Source of the DNA: DATGLE01 sp035294325
Lineage (GTDB): Bacteria > Chloroflexota > Ktedonobacteria > Ktedonobacterales > Ktedonobacteraceae
Assembly (NCBI GenBank): GCA_035294325.1
Contig: DATGLE010000084.1
Location: 1-12,936 of the forward strand
Length of the DNA stretch: 12,936 nt
Reading direction: 5' to 3'
The notes beneath the pieces are model-generated. The model searched no databases, was not told the DNA's origin, and saw only the letters and a program-made list of their open reading frames with translations. The stretch's first letter is position 1; the number at the start of each line of letters is the position of its first letter. Both the position numbers and the translations under genes were made by a program. Shown in pieces: positions 12,003 through 12,936 of this stretch.

Positions 12003-12936
12003 CGAGCAGTGTACCGAGCGCGACAGCGCGCGAGGTCAGCAGGATACAGCCGCTATTCTTTAGCGTCAGAAATTCAAGGAGGCGCACCGGTTGATCGGCC
12101 TGGTCGAAGATGAGCAGCCAGTGCTCGTGTTCCTCCAGCCAGCGCCTGACCGCGCGCACGATGGATTCTTGATCCGCCAGATTACGCTCTGGCAGGTCCA
12201 GGATTTCGGCCAGCGCGGCAAAGTCGCGCAGCAGCGCTTCGCGCGAGGAGGCATCCACCCAGAGCACAGCTTCATAATCGTGAGCATGACGATAGGCATA
12301 TTCAATGGCGATCTGCGTTTTGCCAATTCCGCCCCCCGCGACAGCATCACTGCCCGGCGCTGGCGTGAGCGCCATGATTCTGCCAGAGCGTAGACCGGCG
12401 TGCAGCGCGGCAAGCAACATCTCGCGCCCCGTGAAATAGGGATTGCTGGGATAGGGGACATTCCAGAGCGGGATCGGCGCACCCAGCGCTGGCTCCGCGC
12501 GCCAGGCGGAGGTGATATCCTCAATGATCTTGCGCAAGGCAATGGCAATTTCGTTGAAGGCAATATCGCGGTTGTGCCATACACGCTTGACGCTGATCGG
12601 CGCTCCGTTAGCCGGCAGCACTCTGAGGCGCTCATAGGGCGTACCGGCCAGCTTCGCAGGCCGCAAGAGAATAGGGATGAGACATACCTCTTTGCGCGCG
12701 TGCCGCTCTAGCAGCCGTTGTATAAGCATATGCGAGCCATCTGCTTTGAGGTAGTCAGGGCTGATTAAAAAGAGGATGAGCGCCGCAGTATTGAAACGCT
12801 CATCCAGCGCCTCCGCCACCTTACTCTCACCATCGATTTTGCAGGCAGAATAGCCGCTAATATAGTCGGCACTCCGCAAAGCCGCCAGGTGCCTCTCCAA
12901 CTGCTTTTGCATGCGTATGTCCGACTGGGCATACAC
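11914..12936 (-). CDS. N-terminal part of TIR-NB-ARC-TPR protein (TIR and NB-ARC), partial at window edge
   Basis: 340 codons in window, open at the right edge: the first codon is GTG inside VYAQSD, which looks like the first strand of a TIR fold, so the true start is outside. Seen: the TIR domain (about 1-143), with the helix KQLERHLAALR, DGESKVAEALDERF, ILFLISPDYL, and PILLRPAKLAGTPYERLRVLP. Then comes PYFTGRE (166-172), the P-loop GGGIGKTQ (201-208), Walker B HWLLIFDQAD (272-281), GCILLTSR (296-303) and MDPEEAALFLLRRA (321-334). The P-loop reads AVAGGG where GMGG is usual, and the usual LDNAD is FDQAD. Bacterial TIR domains are often NAD-consuming effectors; whether this one is active cannot be judged here. 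The frame ends at TAG 11914-11916 just after the C-run, while the next domain continues in the other frame. Confidence 0.85.
   Translation of the reverse strand: MYAQSDIRMQKQLERHLAALRSADYISGYSACKIDGESKVAEALDERFNTAALILFLISPDYLKADGSHMLIQRLLERHARKEVCLIPILLRPAKLAGTPYERLRVLPANGAPISVKRVWHNRDIAFNEIAIALRKIIEDITSAWRAEPALGAPIPLWNVPYPSNPYFTGREMLLAALHAGLRSGRIMALTPAPGSDAVAGGGIGKTQIAIEYAYRHAHDYEAVLWVDASSREALLRDFAALAEILDLPERNLADQESIVRAVRRWLEEHEHWLLIFDQADQPVRLLEFLTLKNSGCILLTSRAVALGTLLDAERLHVGPMDPEEAALFLLRRARILPAQ
11923..11926 (-). other. Frameshift point in the TIR-NB-ARC-TPR gene
   Basis: A run of four C (minus strand) followed by GCTCAATAG. With one C fewer, the frame reads RRARILPLNSLLEDV and runs without break into the GLPLAL-type motif, as expected inside NB-ARC. 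So the window carries one extra base, either a true mutation (broken gene), a sequencing/assembly error in a homopolymer, or, less likely, a +1 slippage site at CCC-G. Confidence 0.75.

Overview
The window looks like chromosomal DNA of a GC-rich, Gram-positive-type bacterium, most likely a Ktedonobacteria-like member of Chloroflexota. This is inference from gene content: a short-form methylmalonyl-CoA mutase without its B12 domain, a stand-alone biotin carrier, a GroEL without the Gly-Gly-Met tail, a YflT-like stress protein, zinc-ribbon/FHA proteins and a TIR-NB-ARC-TPR protein. No marker gene in the window proves it.

Layout. Positions 95-2710 (minus) hold glutamate racemase (murI) and, upstream of it, the methylmalonyl-CoA mutase catalytic subunit. 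Positions 3156-4223 (plus) hold an alpha/beta hydrolase, convergent with a biotin carboxyl carrier gene (4516-5085, minus). Positions 5412-7619 (plus) form a chaperonin operon: a small Cys-rich protein, then groES and groEL. Its control region carries 11-bp-phased direct repeats in front of an extended -10 box, and I see no CIRCE element. Positions 7871-8467 (minus) encode a two-TM YflT-like protein. Positions 8871-9683 (plus) encode a protein with two zinc ribbons and an FHA domain. Positions 9768-12936 (minus) hold a zinc-ribbon/coiled-coil gene and, 24 bp upstream, a TIR-NB-ARC-TPR (bacterial NLR/STAND) gene. That gene is split by one extra base in a run of four C and runs off the right edge of the window.

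How the genes may work together. The mutase and the biotin carrier fit one propionate route (propionyl-CoA to methylmalonyl-CoA to succinyl-CoA), although the other carboxylase subunits, the B12-binding subunit and the epimerase are not here. The Cys-rich protein is probably co-expressed with GroES/GroEL. The zinc-ribbon/coiled-coil protein is probably co-expressed with the TIR-NLR.

The most unusual content is in the spacers. Most carry very long, nearly perfect hairpins (stems of 18-30 bp, often 3-nt loops) whose stem sequences differ from copy to copy. Most of these sit beside a much better conserved small stem-loop of the form GAGCGCC-GCA-GGCGC, always on one side and reading away from the hairpin. 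In two places a palindrome arm supplies the stop codon of the neighbouring gene. Other spacers hold an 86-bp tandem duplication, a compound 15-nt/14-nt tandem array framed by copies of a TGTAGAGACG palindrome, and a 17-nt tandem array at the left edge. The hairpin-plus-motif family is the best candidate here for an undescribed repeat system. I see no transposase, CRISPR array, rRNA or tRNA gene.
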